Source: Bacteroidales bacterium
GTDB taxonomy: Bacteria > Bacteroidota > Bacteroidia > Bacteroidales > Muribaculaceae
NCBI GenBank assembly: GCA_014800245.1
Contig: JAAVGM010000011.1
Location: forward strand, 55,657-119,656
Direction: 5' to 3'
DNA length: 64,000 nucleotides
Below the pieces are notes generated by a model, which had not been told where the DNA came from, made no database searches, and worked only from the letters and a program-made list of their open reading frames with translations. The stretch's first letter is position 1, and each line of letters opens with the position of its first letter. Both the position numbers and the translations under genes were made by a program. Positions 51,700 to 61,653 of this stretch are shown piece by piece.

Positions 51700-54255
51700 C
51701 TATTTCAGGATAGCACTTCCTATACCTCCGCCCCCTTGCTGCTCATTATTATTGGAGACTTTCTTACCATAATTGAAAGTATAGCTGAGAGAAAGGGTGA
51801 GATTGCGCGAAGCATACCAACTCCATTCACGCGCTGTCTCTGAATAAAGCGGAGAATTAAAAGAGGTCTCCTCATACCCATTCCGAGAGAACCAGTTGCG
51901 AAACTCCAGACTCCCCTTGAAATTTCCAATAGCATAGTTCACCGATGCTGCATAGACACTCTTCATTTTCGTACGATACCCGTTGCTCCAAGCGCCAAGC
52001 CCACTACGCGGGGTATTATAATAAACCATTGCTGACCAGTTGTTTCTTGAATACTGAGCGGAGACATTTCCAAAAAGGGTGTTCATTGTCTGAGCGTCAC
52101 ATCCGGTGAGTACCATTCTGCTTGCGCTACCATAGGCCTTCAGGATAAGAGTATTATCCAGCAACCTAATTGTAGCTGAAAGCCTGGCACTATATAAATT
52201 GGCCGATCCGCTATTGACCGACTGCCTGATCAATCCGTCATACCCTGACATGGCAAAGAACCGATAAGCCTGCTTATGAGGGTTCCCCTCATATTCCACT
52301 GATGCCGAAAGGGAGAAACGGTTTGTCGGGACAAAATTATAAGCCGCCGACGTATGGCAAAAAAGAGTATTCCTAAGATCGGGATTTCCTTGAAGCCAAA
52401 GCAATTCGCTATCCCGCACAAGTGCGTCATTAGCGGTGGAAGCTTGCGGATGAGAATTGCCCCACCACCCCTCGATTCTTGCCGAATTACGGTCGTTGAT
52501 CCTATACTCCAACGAGAGGCCGAGGCGCGGATTCCATTCGTTAAGAGTCGTGAGATCATTCACTCTCCCTATTGTCCATGAAGCTCCGGCGCGGGAATAG
52601 AGGCTAAGCCGATTCCAATTTTGAGTATATATAAGAAAGAACATACTTTCAGATGAAAGCAATCTCTGTCGGCTGTGGGCCGAGCCGAAATACTGTGTGT
52701 CATAGAAAGTATTATAAGTACTGATATTTAAACGGAAAAAATTGTTATGGGCTAACTGCTTCCCATATTCCACGGAAGCATTAGGAGAATACACTTTTTC
52801 CTTATTATCATTCTCTATAGGGTCTAATGCGCCAAGACAATAGAAGGATCCTCGTTTGGTGGCACCATATGTGAAATCCCAGGAAGCCATTATGCTGTTC
52901 CCCTTCGGCAACATAAACTGATAGTAACCCCTCATCATAGGATATAATGATTGATAAGACTCCCTATTCAAAGAGATGGATTCACCATTTGTCGGAATGG
53001 AAAAGGTTACGTCTGATCCGAAACCGGTCTCCGGAGTGGCAGAGCGACCGAACGAAACAGCATGTTGAATGAAGCTGTTTTCATTCCTACGGCTGGCCAT
53101 AAGAGAGAAGTTTTGTGCATTTCTTTTTGAACGGAAGTCGCTCCCTCTTTCCGTCTTTTTGCTTATCTCATCATAATGTATTCCCTCAAACTCTACATTA
53201 CGGAAAGTTGCCTCCCTCGTGGATGGATTTCTATCTGCGTGAATCCCTTCTCCCTCGGCATAGCCGTCAATAGTCCATTTCTTATACACAATGCGGGAAA
53301 ACACTTTTCCATCCACACGGTCGGCCGCCAGAGTCTCCCCATCAGCTGTAAGTTTGGTGTAACCTCCCCATTCATAATGCTGCATAATGAAGTTCACAAC
53401 ATGGGAGGCCGTTCCGAAACGGGGATCATCCGGATAATTGAGCACCTCCACCCTTAATACATCCTCCGGACGCAATCCACTAACTTCCTCCTCTCTCGCA
53501 GGGACATAATCTATGAAGAGCGATACGCCGGAGCCGTTTAGCGTGGTCACATTCTTGGAAATAGGATCCACGTTGAGCGTCGGAATCTGCATATTGAGAA
53601 GAAGCCCTACTGCATCAAGGGATACACGTTTTGTCTTTTTAGCAGGAATATATTCCACCCCATTCCTTATCACACGCTGTGTGCGGGATTCAACAGTGAG
53701 CGCTTTCAAAGCAACCGCCTGCTCGGACATTATGATGGTCCCGACAGAGAAATGATTGAATTTCCTGAACATGGTTTTATATCCCACGCTCGACACTCTA
53801 CCTATCACCCCTTTCTCTCGGCAAGGTATGGAGAATCTGCCTTCCAGGTCGGTGATGCCGGAGGTGATGAATGTCGAATCTTCCGAAGAAAGAAGCGCCA
53901 CGGTAGCTGCTACCACAGGCTCTGAATCATTGCCGATCACTCGCCCTTCATATCTATCGCGACCCTTCCACATAGCCTCGACATAATAGTTATTCCCGTT
54001 TCTTATAACAGATACTGGATTCGGCGCCACAGTCTGACGCAAGGCAACATAAGGATCATTAGTGTTGACCACAGCAGAAGTGCGGTAATTATCAAGTTCC
54101 TTATAGATAAAGGAGATGTTTATTTCCGGATGCCCTTTTATCATCTCCACAATCGCTTTCGAAAGGGGTGTATTATCAAATTTATATGAAAATTTAGCAG
54201 CCGATGCTGATACTGCTGTCAGCAGCATTAGCATAATAACATATTTGAGTCTCAT
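51700..54255 (-). CDS. STN-domain TonB-receptor-like outer-membrane beta-barrel protein
   Basis: 851 residues: signal peptide (1-19), STN signalling domain (residues ~20-95, [20 protein letters not shown]), carboxypeptidase-regulatory-like domain (~103-180, [20 protein letters not shown]), plug-like region (~220-320, [40 protein letters not shown]), then the barrel. The STN domain plus the upstream sigma/anti-sigma pair shows a trans-envelope signalling receptor (family knowledge). It lies 4 bp after the anti-sigma gene. The Gly/Gln-rich tail ([16 protein letters not shown]) is unusual for a barrel end. Ligand unknown. Confidence 0.87.
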   Translation of the reverse strand: MRLKYVIMLMLLTAVSASAAKFSYKFDNTPLSKAIVEMIKGHPEINISFIYKELDNYRTSAVVNTNDPYVALRQTVAPNPVSVIRNGNNYYVEAMWKGRDRYEGRVIGNDSEPVVAATVALLSSEDSTFITSGITDLEGRFSIPCREKGVIGRVSSVGYKTMFRKFNHFSVGTIIMSEQAVALKALTVESRTQRVIRNGVEYIPAKKTKRVSLDAVGLLLNMQIPTLNVDPISKNVTTLNGSGVSLFIDYVPAREEEVSGLRPEDVLRVEVLNYPDDPRFGTASHVVNFIMQHYEWGGYTKLTADGETLAADRVDGKVFSRIVYKKWTIDGYAEGEGIHADRNPSTREATFRNVEFEGIHYDEISKKTERGSDFRSKRNAQNFSLMASRRNENSFIQHAVSFGRSATPETGFGSDVTFSIPTNGESISLNRESYQSLYPMMRGYYQFMLPKGNSIMASWDFTYGATKRGSFYCLGALDPIENDNKEKVYSPNASVEYGKQLAHNNFFRLNISTYNTFYDTQYFGSAHSRQRLLSSESMFFLIYTQNWNRLSLYSRAGASWTIGRVNDLTTLNEWNPRLGLSLEYRINDRNSARIEGWWGNSHPQASTANDALVRDSELLWLQGNPDLRNTLFCHTSAAYNFVPTNRFSLSASVEYEGNPHKQAYRFFAMSGYDGLIRQSVNSGSANLYSARLSATIRLLDNTLILKAYGSASRMVLTGCDAQTMNTLFGNVSAQYSRNNWSAMVYYNTPRSGLGAWSNGYRTKMKSVYAASVNYAIGNFKGSLEFRNWFSRNGYEETSFNSPLYSETAREWSWYASRNLTLSLSYTFNYGKKVSNNNEQQGGGGIGSAILK

Positions 54256-54259
54256 GAGG

Positions 54260-54910
54260 TTAGTCGATTATAAGCGTATTTCCATTGTAGGTGATATCTA
54301 TGCTTTCAAAATTATTGAGCTGATCCACCACCTCCTCAAGTGTCAATGACGGATCTAATGTGTAATAGAGATGTAAACCTGCCACATCCTCATTACCGAA
54401 TTCAACTTTTACGTCATAGATTTCGGCTATATGGTCCATAATTGTGGTCAATGGTTCATTCTCAAACAATAACATTTTAGTTTCCGCCCCATTCCTGACC
54501 GTTACACTGTCGGTCTCTATAATTTTCTCCTCAGAAGCAATGGGCATCGGGGTTTCGGCGTTCATCACAGGAGATTGAGATTTCTTCCCATGATCCGAAA
54601 CGCCAACAGTCACAGCTATTCCGGCAGCTACAGCTACTATCGAAGTGAAGATGATAGCAGCGATGGAAGCCGCGCGGTTGCCACGCATCAGATTACCGCC
54701 TCGGCGGAAAGCTGTCTTTCTTGCGAAGCTTTTCCATTCCGCTTCAACATCCACTTCCACTTGTGCCTCCACTGCAGAATCAGCCTTACAAAGAGCGTCA
54801 TATATATCCCTTGTATCAGGATCTGAAAATATCTCTTCGAGATCCTTCGAGCTATAGCGTTCCGGATGCTCGATTATATCTATTACGAGTTCATACTTAT
54901 CCATTTTCAT
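54260..54910 (-). CDS. FecR-type anti-sigma factor (short form with DUF4974-like domain)
   Basis: 216 residues; ATG 54910 or 54904. A cytosolic N-terminal part (~75 residues), one membrane span ([20 protein letters not shown], near residue 85), and a C-terminal DUF4974/STN-like domain ([20 protein letters not shown] ... [20 protein letters not shown]). The usual central FecR beta domain is absent or very short, so this is a reduced anti-sigma factor. It overlaps the ECF gene by 14 bp and is followed by the receptor gene, the usual order. Confidence 0.8.
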   Translation of the reverse strand: MKMDKYELVIDIIEHPERYSSKDLEEIFSDPDTRDIYDALCKADSAVEAQVEVDVEAEWKSFARKTAFRRGGNLMRGNRAASIAAIIFTSIVAVAAGIAVTVGVSDHGKKSQSPVMNAETPMPIASEEKIIETDSVTVRNGAETKMLLFENEPLTTIMDHIAEIYDVKVEFGNEDVAGLHLYYTLDPSLTLEEVVDQLNNFESIDITYNGNTLIID

Positions 54911-55385
54911 TAATTTTTTTGCGGATTATCTTTAGTGCATTACTCAGATGACGGTAAACAGCCGTTTCACTTATCCCCATTTCCACAGCGATTGCGGAAA
55001 AACGCTTCCCTTGTGAAAATCGTAGTTCCATCACACGCCTTGCCTGGGGAGTGAGATCGTTTTGAATCATGGAATATATCCAGCTAATTGTGTCCTCGTC
55101 GGGCCATTCTTCCGAATCATATTCAGTATCTTCAAGAAAATAACGATTGGCTATCCTCTGGTGTAGCTCACAGTTGCGAATGTGGTTGAGCGATCTGTTC
55201 CTCACCGCCTTTATCAGATAGCCGGACGTCACCTCGGAACCATCGGGAGCACCAAGTAACGATAAAAACACATCATGGACGATGTCGCGCGCAGTATCAT
55301 CGTCGTGCAAAAGAGCCACGGCCAACCGGAACATTTGCGCATAATGTGTCTTAAAAAGCTGTTCTATGTCCTTTCTCTTTGTCAT
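54897..55385 (-). CDS. ECF-type sigma-70 factor (receptor-linked)
   Basis: 162 residues. Region 2: QMFRLAVALLHDDDTARDIV and VFLSLLG; region 4: LTPQARRVMELRFSQGKRFS and VEMGISETAVYRHLSNALKI. Works with the downstream anti-sigma factor and STN receptor as a cell-surface signalling unit. A terminator upstream separates it from the TonB-like gene. Confidence 0.9.
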   Translation of the reverse strand: MTKRKDIEQLFKTHYAQMFRLAVALLHDDDTARDIVHDVFLSLLGAPDGSEVTSGYLIKAVRNRSLNHIRNCELHQRIANRYFLEDTEYDSEEWPDEDTISWIYSMIQNDLTPQARRVMELRFSQGKRFSAIAVEMGISETAVYRHLSNALKIIRKKINENG

Positions 55386-55460
55386 ACACTATAAAGACAC
55401 TCATCTTTTCAAAAACTCAACCTCGGATAAGTAAAAAAATAAAATTTCAAGCCTATAAAA

Positions 55461-55493
55461 AGAAAAAAGGGATTATCCATCTCGGACAATCCC
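55461..55493 (-). terminator. Terminator of the TonB-like gene
   Basis: On the minus strand GGGATTGTCC, loop GAGAT, GGATAATCCC (one mismatch) then TTTTTTCTTTTT. Confidence 0.8.
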
Positions 55494-55568
55494 CATTATG
55501 TAGCTAAAAATCAAAACTAAGTTTCTATAATTATTTTCTCATTACTTGCATATTCTTCCCAAATTCCA

Positions 55569-56009
55569 TTATTTACGGAAAGTGACAGATCTCACAACCC
55601 TTACAGGAACCTTCTCCCCTTCCAATTTTCCGGGCTGCCAAAGAGGCATATGCTTAAGAATCCTGACAGCTTCCTTATTAAGGGATGTCTCCACTCCTCG
55701 AAGCACCCTCACATGGCTTATACTGCCATCGCGATTTACAACAAACGAGCATGTCACCTTTCCCTCAATCCCCTTCTTATAGGCCTCAGTAGGATAACAT
55801 CTATTGGAATTGATATACGATAAAAGATTCTTATCGCCGCCCGGAAACGAAGGCTTCTCTGTGACGAAATCATATTCATACACCTCTATATAGCTCTTCA
55901 TTCCGGCCATCGAACGACCTGCATTCACACGGCAGGTCTGCGAAGTAGCGGATTGCGAAAAAAGGATCGCCGAAAAAATAGTCAGTATCAGGAATAAATA
56001 TTTACGCAT
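55569..56009 (-). CDS. TonB C-terminal-domain periplasmic protein
   Basis: 146 residues. N-terminal signal or anchor (LFLILTIFSAILFSQSATSQ), then a TonB C-terminal domain (YINSNRCYPTEAYKKGIEGK, VVNRDGSISHVRVLRGVETS, MPLWQPGKLEGEKVPVRVV). The long Pro-rich linker of classical TonB is missing, so it could not span the periplasm; it may be a free periplasmic TonB-like partner or a short energy transducer (inference). Promoter TAAATTTG at 56097-56090. Upstream of the ECF/receptor unit but with its own terminator. Confidence 0.82.
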   Translation of the reverse strand: MRKYLFLILTIFSAILFSQSATSQTCRVNAGRSMAGMKSYIEVYEYDFVTEKPSFPGGDKNLLSYINSNRCYPTEAYKKGIEGKVTCSFVVNRDGSISHVRVLRGVETSLNKEAVRILKHMPLWQPGKLEGEKVPVRVVRSVTFRK

Positions 56010-56227
56010 GTCAGTTTAGCCAGGAAAGGGATAAGTTAGATTTTAAGCGAGCGCCGGACGCTCATTTAAGTTGTTTTTCTTTCCTATTGCAAATTTATAT
56101 TCCATCATCCGATTTTCCAACGGGTCAATGTTTAAATATAGTTAAGAGTATGTTAAAAAACATACAAGCTATTTCTCAATTATTAATAAATCAAAAATCC
56201 ATTTAAAAATGGCGTAAAATACAGCGT

Positions 56228-56291
56228 AAAAAAAGAGCCGTAGCCACATTTCTCATCCCTCCCCAAACATTCAGATCAAAAGCTAAGGCTC
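56228..56291 (-). ncRNA. Candidate terminator or short RNA in gap before porQ
   Basis: On the minus strand GAGCCTTAGC (56291-56282) pairs with GCTACGGCTC (56244-56235) across a ~37-nt loop, with one mismatch, followed by seven T. No gene on the minus strand ends here, so it may end a short RNA. The 337-bp gap holds no convincing gene; a 17-codon frame in the loop (MRNVATALF...) is weak. Confidence 0.35.
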
Positions 56292-56346
56292 CATCCACTA
56301 AAAAGCGTAAAAATATAATAGCATTCAATCTTTGACGTTAGTATAA

Positions 56347-57378
56347 ATGATGAGATACAAATTGAACGCACTTGCCGCAGGAATTATTTTATCTTCCTCC
56401 CTCGCCGGAGCGCAGAACACCTCCTCGGCCTACGACTTCCTCGACATATCCACTTCCACTCATGCCTTCGCTCTCGGAGGCACGAATGTTGCTATTGTAG
56501 ATCCTGATGTCACGCTCGTGGATCAGAATCCGGCTCTTCTCGGGCCTGAAGTCGATGATCAGGTAGCCTTCAATTATATGCATTATATGGGTTCGGGCAA
56601 TTTCGCAGGAATCAGATATGGGATGGGTGCCGGAGAAAGAGGGGCATGGGCAGCAGGAATCCGTTATCTGAACTATGGCTCCATCCAAGGCTACGAACCC
56701 GACGGAACGATGACAGGCAAATTCTCTCCGGCCGACGTGGTGTTTGAAGGGACATATTCCCATGATTTCACCGACCGCTTGCGTGGAGGCATGAATCTCA
56801 AGATGATTTACAGCACCTACGAACAATACACAGCCTTTGCTATGGCCGTGGATTTAGGCATCAACTATTATAACGAAGAGAAAGACCTCTCGCTATCGGC
56901 TGTGATCACAAATGCAGGAGGGCAGCTGAAACGTTTCGACACTGAATATGCTCGTCTCCCATTTGACATCCGTTTGGGATACATGCAGAATATAGGCTCA
57001 TCCCCTTTTCAAATCTCAATCAACGCCGCTCATCTCACAAAATGGAATCTCCCTTATTACGGGCATGACAAGAATGACCCCGACAAGCAGCAAGTGTTGA
57101 AATCATCATTCTTCTCAAATTTCTTCCGTCATCTTATATTCGGACTCCAGTATTCGCCTTCCGAAAAATTCTATATCGGGCTGGGATACGATTACAAGAT
57201 GCGCACCGACATGTCAACCTACCAACGTAATTTCCTTTCAGGCTTCACTGTGGGAGCAGGTCTGCGTGTGAAATCATTCGGTGTAGGCGTCTCCTATGCG
57301 ATGCCGCATAAATCTGCATCCTCGCTGATGCTCAATCTAAGCTGCTCGATCGGACAGCTTATTTACGGCTCGGATTAA
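56347..57378 (+). CDS. porQ: Type IX secretion system protein PorQ
   Basis: 343 residues; tandem ATGs. Signal peptide ending LAGAQ, then a PorV/PorQ-type barrel (YDFLDISTSTHAFALGGTNV, DQNPALLGPEVDDQVAFNYM, FSPADVVFEGTYSHDFTDRL). PorQ is an outer-membrane component linked to the T9SS surface attachment complex. It shows that the organism carries this secretion system. The following folP gene is 41 bp away with its own promoter-like TAATTTCG. Confidence 0.88.
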   Translation: MMRYKLNALAAGIILSSSLAGAQNTSSAYDFLDISTSTHAFALGGTNVAIVDPDVTLVDQNPALLGPEVDDQVAFNYMHYMGSGNFAGIRYGMGAGERGAWAAGIRYLNYGSIQGYEPDGTMTGKFSPADVVFEGTYSHDFTDRLRGGMNLKMIYSTYEQYTAFAMAVDLGINYYNEEKDLSLSAVITNAGGQLKRFDTEYARLPFDIRLGYMQNIGSSPFQISINAAHLTKWNLPYYGHDKNDPDKQQVLKSSFFSNFFRHLIFGLQYSPSEKFYIGLGYDYKMRTDMSTYQRNFLSGFTVGAGLRVKSFGVGVSYAMPHKSASSLMLNLSCSIGQLIYGSD

Positions 57379-57419
57379 TCCAACTTGCGAATGCCGTTTT
57401 TTTTTCGTAATTTCGCAGT

Positions 57420-58283
57420 ATGACAATGACTATATCCCTGAAAGGGAAGCTATACCCTTTCGACCGCCCCAAAGTGATGGGGATAATCAATACCACTCCC
57501 GATAGCTTTTTTTCCGGGAGCCGCACTCCCGACACATTTTCCATTGAAAAAAGAGTGGAGCAGATGGTTGAGGAAGGGGTGGATATTTTTGATCTTGGAG
57601 GTTATTCATCACGTCCCGGAGCGGAAGATATCGACCCGGAGACAGAGTATGTCCGTCTTGTCCCGGCATTAAAGGCAGTGAAGAAGATTGCTCCGGAGAC
57701 GCCGGTCTCTATCGACACGTTCCGTGCGTCAGTAGCAAGGCGATGTGTAGAGGAATGGGGAGCAGATATCATCAACGATATATCAGGAGGCACCCTCGAT
57801 CCGGAGATGTGGGCAACTGTGGCTGAATTGAATGTCCCATATATCCTGATGCATATGCGCGGCACTCCTGCCGATATGCAGACTCACACAGATTATAAGG
57901 ATGTAGTGGCGGATGTTTTGAAAGATCTTGCATTCAAGATTGCCGAACTTCGCCAATTGGGAGTGGCCGATATAATTGTTGATCCGGGCTTCGGATTTGC
58001 AAAGACTGTTGATCAGAATTTCCGTCTGCTCAATGAATTAAAGGTGTTCGGCGAATTGGGCTGTCCCATCCTGGCAGGAGTCTCAAGAAAATCGATGATA
58101 TGGCGCCCTCTGGGTATCACCCCCGAAGAATCGCTCAACGGCACAACGTCTCTCAATACAATTGCGCTCATCAACGGAGCAGACATCCTTCGTGTGCATG
58201 ATGTGAAAGAGGCCCGCCAATGCGTGGAATTAGTGGAATTGCTCAAACATTCCGCCTCACCAAATGAAGAGCCTGTCATATAA
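57420..58283 (+). CDS. folP: Dihydropteroate synthase
   Basis: 287 residues. Motifs VMGIINTTPDSFFSG, DLGGYSSRPGAEDI, DIINDISGGTLDPEM and DPGFGFAKT are the DHPS signature. Joins p-aminobenzoate to the pterin in folate synthesis; the sulfonamide target. ATG 57420 is only ~5 nt after the -7-like TAATTTCG, so the message may be leaderless. Followed 63 bp later by cdaA. Confidence 0.96.
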   Translation: MTMTISLKGKLYPFDRPKVMGIINTTPDSFFSGSRTPDTFSIEKRVEQMVEEGVDIFDLGGYSSRPGAEDIDPETEYVRLVPALKAVKKIAPETPVSIDTFRASVARRCVEEWGADIINDISGGTLDPEMWATVAELNVPYILMHMRGTPADMQTHTDYKDVVADVLKDLAFKIAELRQLGVADIIVDPGFGFAKTVDQNFRLLNELKVFGELGCPILAGVSRKSMIWRPLGITPEESLNGTTSLNTIALINGADILRVHDVKEARQCVELVELLKHSASPNEEPVI

Positions 58284-58346
58284 AAACGAAAAGGCTATCT
58301 ATAAAATAAACAGCTATTAAAATTTATCATCCTTACTCCGACCTCA

Positions 58347-59117
58347 ATGTTTGATTTTGGAATAAAAGATTTAATCGACATCATAATTGTTGCGCTTCTG
58401 CTCTTCTACCTTTACCGGCTGATGAAAAATAGCGGAACGCTATCGCTCTTTTATGGTGTGCTGGCATTTATCGCGATTTGGGTGCTGGCGTTTGAGATTT
58501 TCGATATGAGGCTCACAGGCACGATTGTGGATAAATTCATGAGCATCGGTCTCATTGTGCTTGTAATCCTTTTCCAAGACCAGATAAAGAGATTTCTCAC
58601 AGATATCGGAGGACGTGCAAAATGGACGACTGTAAAGAATCTGTTCCGGCACGACAAGAATAATGAGAAGCATCATGCTGAGGTGATGAGTGTGGTATAT
58701 GCCTGCATGTCCATGTCGAAGTCGAAGACAGGCGCACTAATTGTGTTCCAAAGAAAAGTGCCTCTTACAGATTTTGAAAAGACCGGAGATATAATTGATG
58801 CGGATATCAATGTGCGGTTGATTGAAAATATCTTCTTCAAAAATTCGCCGCTTCACGACGGAGCAATGATCATAGCCTCTCATCGCATTATGTCGGTGGG
58901 ATGTATTCTCCCGGTGAGCCACGATATGAACATCCCCAAGAATCTCGGATTGCGGCATCGCGCGGCATTGGGCATGAGCCAGGTCACGGATGCAGTCTGC
59001 GTCATCGTGAGCGAGGAGACAGGCGGAATATCTGTGGCTAAAGATGGAAAACTCCAGGTCAAGGTTTCCACCATCGACCTGGAGCATATACTATCCTCCG
59101 CTATCACCCAAGATTAG
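58347..59117 (+). CDS. cdaA: Diadenylate cyclase CdaA
   Basis: 256 residues. Three N-terminal membrane helices (IIIVALLLFYLYRLM, LFYGVLAFIAIWVLAFEIFD, GLIVLVILFQDQIKRFL), then the DAC domain with the active-site DGA (SPLHDGAMII) and RHR (LGLRHRAALGMS). Makes c-di-AMP from two ATP. The folP-cdaA pairing is common in Bacteroidota. Proteins controlled by c-di-AMP cannot be read here; the TrkA-C transporter at 46758 has a type of domain known to bind it in other phyla. Confidence 0.95.
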   Translation: MFDFGIKDLIDIIIVALLLFYLYRLMKNSGTLSLFYGVLAFIAIWVLAFEIFDMRLTGTIVDKFMSIGLIVLVILFQDQIKRFLTDIGGRAKWTTVKNLFRHDKNNEKHHAEVMSVVYACMSMSKSKTGALIVFQRKVPLTDFEKTGDIIDADINVRLIENIFFKNSPLHDGAMIIASHRIMSVGCILPVSHDMNIPKNLGLRHRAALGMSQVTDAVCVIVSEETGGISVAKDGKLQVKVSTIDLEHILSSAITQD

Positions 59118-59158
59118 GAATCCTATTCCACCTCGGGATTCAGCTCTTTAAAAGATTC

Positions 59159-59671
59159 TTATTTACCTACCACAACAGGCGATCCGGGAAGTCCGATATA
59201 AGGATATCCCGGATGTTTCTTTTTAAACTCCTTGATAAATGTCTGGGCATCCTCAAGAGCATCGAATCCTCCGGCTATTGCATACCAACGGTCGCCCGTG
59301 GTCTCCACTGCAAAAGCATCATATCCTTGTTGAGCCAATGCCTCAGCTTGCGCCTTGGCATTGGTGTTCATCTTATAGACCCCTACTGCCACATTATAGG
59401 TTTTCAGGCGATCGGCATATGCCGGTTCGCGGCGAAGCCTGTCTTTTGAAACAAATAGGGAATCGCCGTTCACCATCTTAAGGGACGTGCCATCGTCGCT
59501 CATCAGCCCCGATGCAGGAACCATCGCCTCGGCATTGGCAAGCTCACGCTTAGCCTTGGCGGCATCATAAGCCTGACGATAATTTTTCTCTGTGGTCTTG
59601 CAGCCGGATAGCATCACTATCACGGCTGCAACACCAATTGAGAATATTATCTTTCTACTTTTTATCATCAT
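59159..59671 (-). CDS. SPOR-domain lipoprotein
   Basis: 170 residues with a lipoprotein signal (VAAVIVMLSGCK). A polar linker leads to a C-terminal SPOR domain (YNVAVGVYKMNTNAKAQAEA, YDAFAVETTGDRWYAIAGGF). SPOR domains bind denuded septal peptidoglycan, so a division-site or wall role is likely (family knowledge). It lies 7 bp after the GH13 stop on the same strand. Confidence 0.85.
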   Translation of the reverse strand: MMIKSRKIIFSIGVAAVIVMLSGCKTTEKNYRQAYDAAKAKRELANAEAMVPASGLMSDDGTSLKMVNGDSLFVSKDRLRREPAYADRLKTYNVAVGVYKMNTNAKAQAEALAQQGYDAFAVETTGDRWYAIAGGFDALEDAQTFIKEFKKKHPGYPYIGLPGSPVVVGK

Positions 59672-59678
59672 AATCTAA

Positions 59679-61598
59679 TCATTTCAAAGGTACAAGCACT
59701 CTCGTCTCTCTCGGAGCAAAAGTGTATTTTCCGGATTCGGGACGGACAGTGATTATTTCACCGGTGATTACATCTTTATATTTCGCACCCACAGGAATAA
59801 TCTCCTGATAACGCTCCATATCTACCTCGTTAGCTTCGTCGCGACCATTCATCATGACCACCACCTTATCATCCCCGTTGGCACGCTGATAAAGATAGAT
59901 ACCATTGTTTGGGATGAAATGTTTCATTCCCCCCTTTGCTATTGCACCGCTCGTCTTGCGGAAATGATTGAGCGCCGAGATATAATCCACAGCTTCATTC
60001 TCAAGATCCGAACGCCCTTCACGGGTGAATACAGTAGTTGTGTCGCCGGCAAAGCCGCCGGGCATATCTTTACGCACATTTCCGTCGCCTCCCTCGCGTG
60101 TGCCATGCATCAGCACTTCGGTGCCATAATACAGCTGGGGGATACCGGGGATTGTGAGCAGAACTGTTATAGCCTGCTTCCACTGATCAAGAGAATCAGG
60201 AAGAGTGAGAAGCACTCTCTCTGTGTCGTGATTGTCAAGGAAGCGCAACACATTAAGCGGATCGGGATAGACATAATCCAAGGCTATCTGATCATAAATC
60301 TTATTCAGGCCATTCCATGGATCTGTCTCCTCAAAATAGGGTGCGAGTCCCCTGCTTTTGATCATCAGGGGGAAGTCCATCACCACCTGAAGATTCGTAT
60401 CCTCCCCCTTGGCATTTGCCACAGGCGAACCCTTCTGCCAGAAAGCCTCGGCAGCTGTGTCGCCATACCAGCTTTCCCCCACTATCTGGAAGTCGGGATA
60501 TTCAGCATTCACAGCGGAAATCCAACGTGCCATCTCGGCTACATCTGCATAAGGATAGGTGTCCATGCGGATGCCATCAATCTGCGCCTCCTCGATCCAC
60601 CATATTGAATTCTGAATAAGATATTTCATCAAATGCGGGTTGCGCTGGTTGAGATCGGGCATCGACTCCACAAACCATCCATCCTGCGCCATAGATCGGT
60701 CGTAGTCGCTGGCATATGAGTCGAAGATAGTGGTGAGCTTATGGTTGGTCTGCGTATAGTTTCCCTGATTATTGAACCAATTGGAAGCCGGCGGATTCTC
60801 AAGCCATGGATGCCCGCTGCCGGAATGATTGAAAATCATATCCATCACAGTCTTGATGCCACGATTATGGAGCGTGTCGATGAGCTCGGCGTATTCTTCG
60901 TTTGTTCCGAAACGCGGATCGACGCGATAATAGTCGGTGGTGGCATAACCATGATAGCTTCCTCCCGGCATATCGTTTTCAAGCACGGGAGCCACCCAAA
61001 GGGTGGTGATGCCAAGCGTATCGAGATAAGCGGCATGGTTGATAAGCCCTCTGATATCGCCGCCATGACGATGATTAGGATTCGCACGGTCGGCACCGAC
61101 AGGATTATTCATCTTCGGGTCAAGGTTATTGGCAGGATTGCCGTCGGAGAAGCGGTCGGGCATTACCATATAAAGCACGTCGGAAGCATCAAAACCCTTA
61201 GCACCTTTCTGCACCTTTCTTGCTCGGAGTTCATATTCTCTGCTTACCTTCTTCTTACCCTCTTTCCACTCAATCTTGAACTTGCCGGGCTTTGCATCCG
61301 GACCCACCGAGAGATAGAGATACTGCCAGTCGGGCGTGCCGTCAAGACGCACCACAGAATCGAGCTTCACGCCGGGATAGTCAATTTTCACCTCGGCAGG
61401 ACGGATATCCTTGCCAAAGATCTGAAGCTGAAGCGACGAATCCTTCATCCCCGTCCACCAATGAGGGGGTTGAATTTCATCAACACTGAATGCCATAGAC
61501 GGCAAAGCAGCGGCTGCCATTGCGACAGCCACTGCGAGAGTGCGGAAAAGGTCGCGACCATGTCGCGACCTATCCTCTTTATAATTTTTTTTGTTCAT
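59679..61598 (-). CDS. GH13 alpha-amylase/neopullulanase type (SusA-like)
   Basis: 639 residues with a signal peptide (LAVAVAMAAAALPSMAFS). N-terminal cyclomaltodextrinase-N-like domain (~residues 40-130), then the GH13 barrel with conserved regions DMIFNHSG, GIRMDTYPY (nucleophile Asp), IVGESWYGD (acid/base Glu) and FLDNHDTERV (transition-state Asp), ending in a beta-sandwich. Acts on alpha-1,4-glucans, probably in the periplasm. No SusC/D pair is nearby, so it is not in a full starch locus here. Confidence 0.92.
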   Translation of the reverse strand: MNKKNYKEDRSRHGRDLFRTLAVAVAMAAAALPSMAFSVDEIQPPHWWTGMKDSSLQLQIFGKDIRPAEVKIDYPGVKLDSVVRLDGTPDWQYLYLSVGPDAKPGKFKIEWKEGKKKVSREYELRARKVQKGAKGFDASDVLYMVMPDRFSDGNPANNLDPKMNNPVGADRANPNHRHGGDIRGLINHAAYLDTLGITTLWVAPVLENDMPGGSYHGYATTDYYRVDPRFGTNEEYAELIDTLHNRGIKTVMDMIFNHSGSGHPWLENPPASNWFNNQGNYTQTNHKLTTIFDSYASDYDRSMAQDGWFVESMPDLNQRNPHLMKYLIQNSIWWIEEAQIDGIRMDTYPYADVAEMARWISAVNAEYPDFQIVGESWYGDTAAEAFWQKGSPVANAKGEDTNLQVVMDFPLMIKSRGLAPYFEETDPWNGLNKIYDQIALDYVYPDPLNVLRFLDNHDTERVLLTLPDSLDQWKQAITVLLTIPGIPQLYYGTEVLMHGTREGGDGNVRKDMPGGFAGDTTTVFTREGRSDLENEAVDYISALNHFRKTSGAIAKGGMKHFIPNNGIYLYQRANGDDKVVVMMNGRDEANEVDMERYQEIIPVGAKYKDVITGEIITVRPESGKYTFAPRETRVLVPLK

Positions 61599-61653
61599 TA
61601 TATATTAAATTGCTTTTTCATATTGCCTTGCAGTATGATTGATTCGCCAAGCA

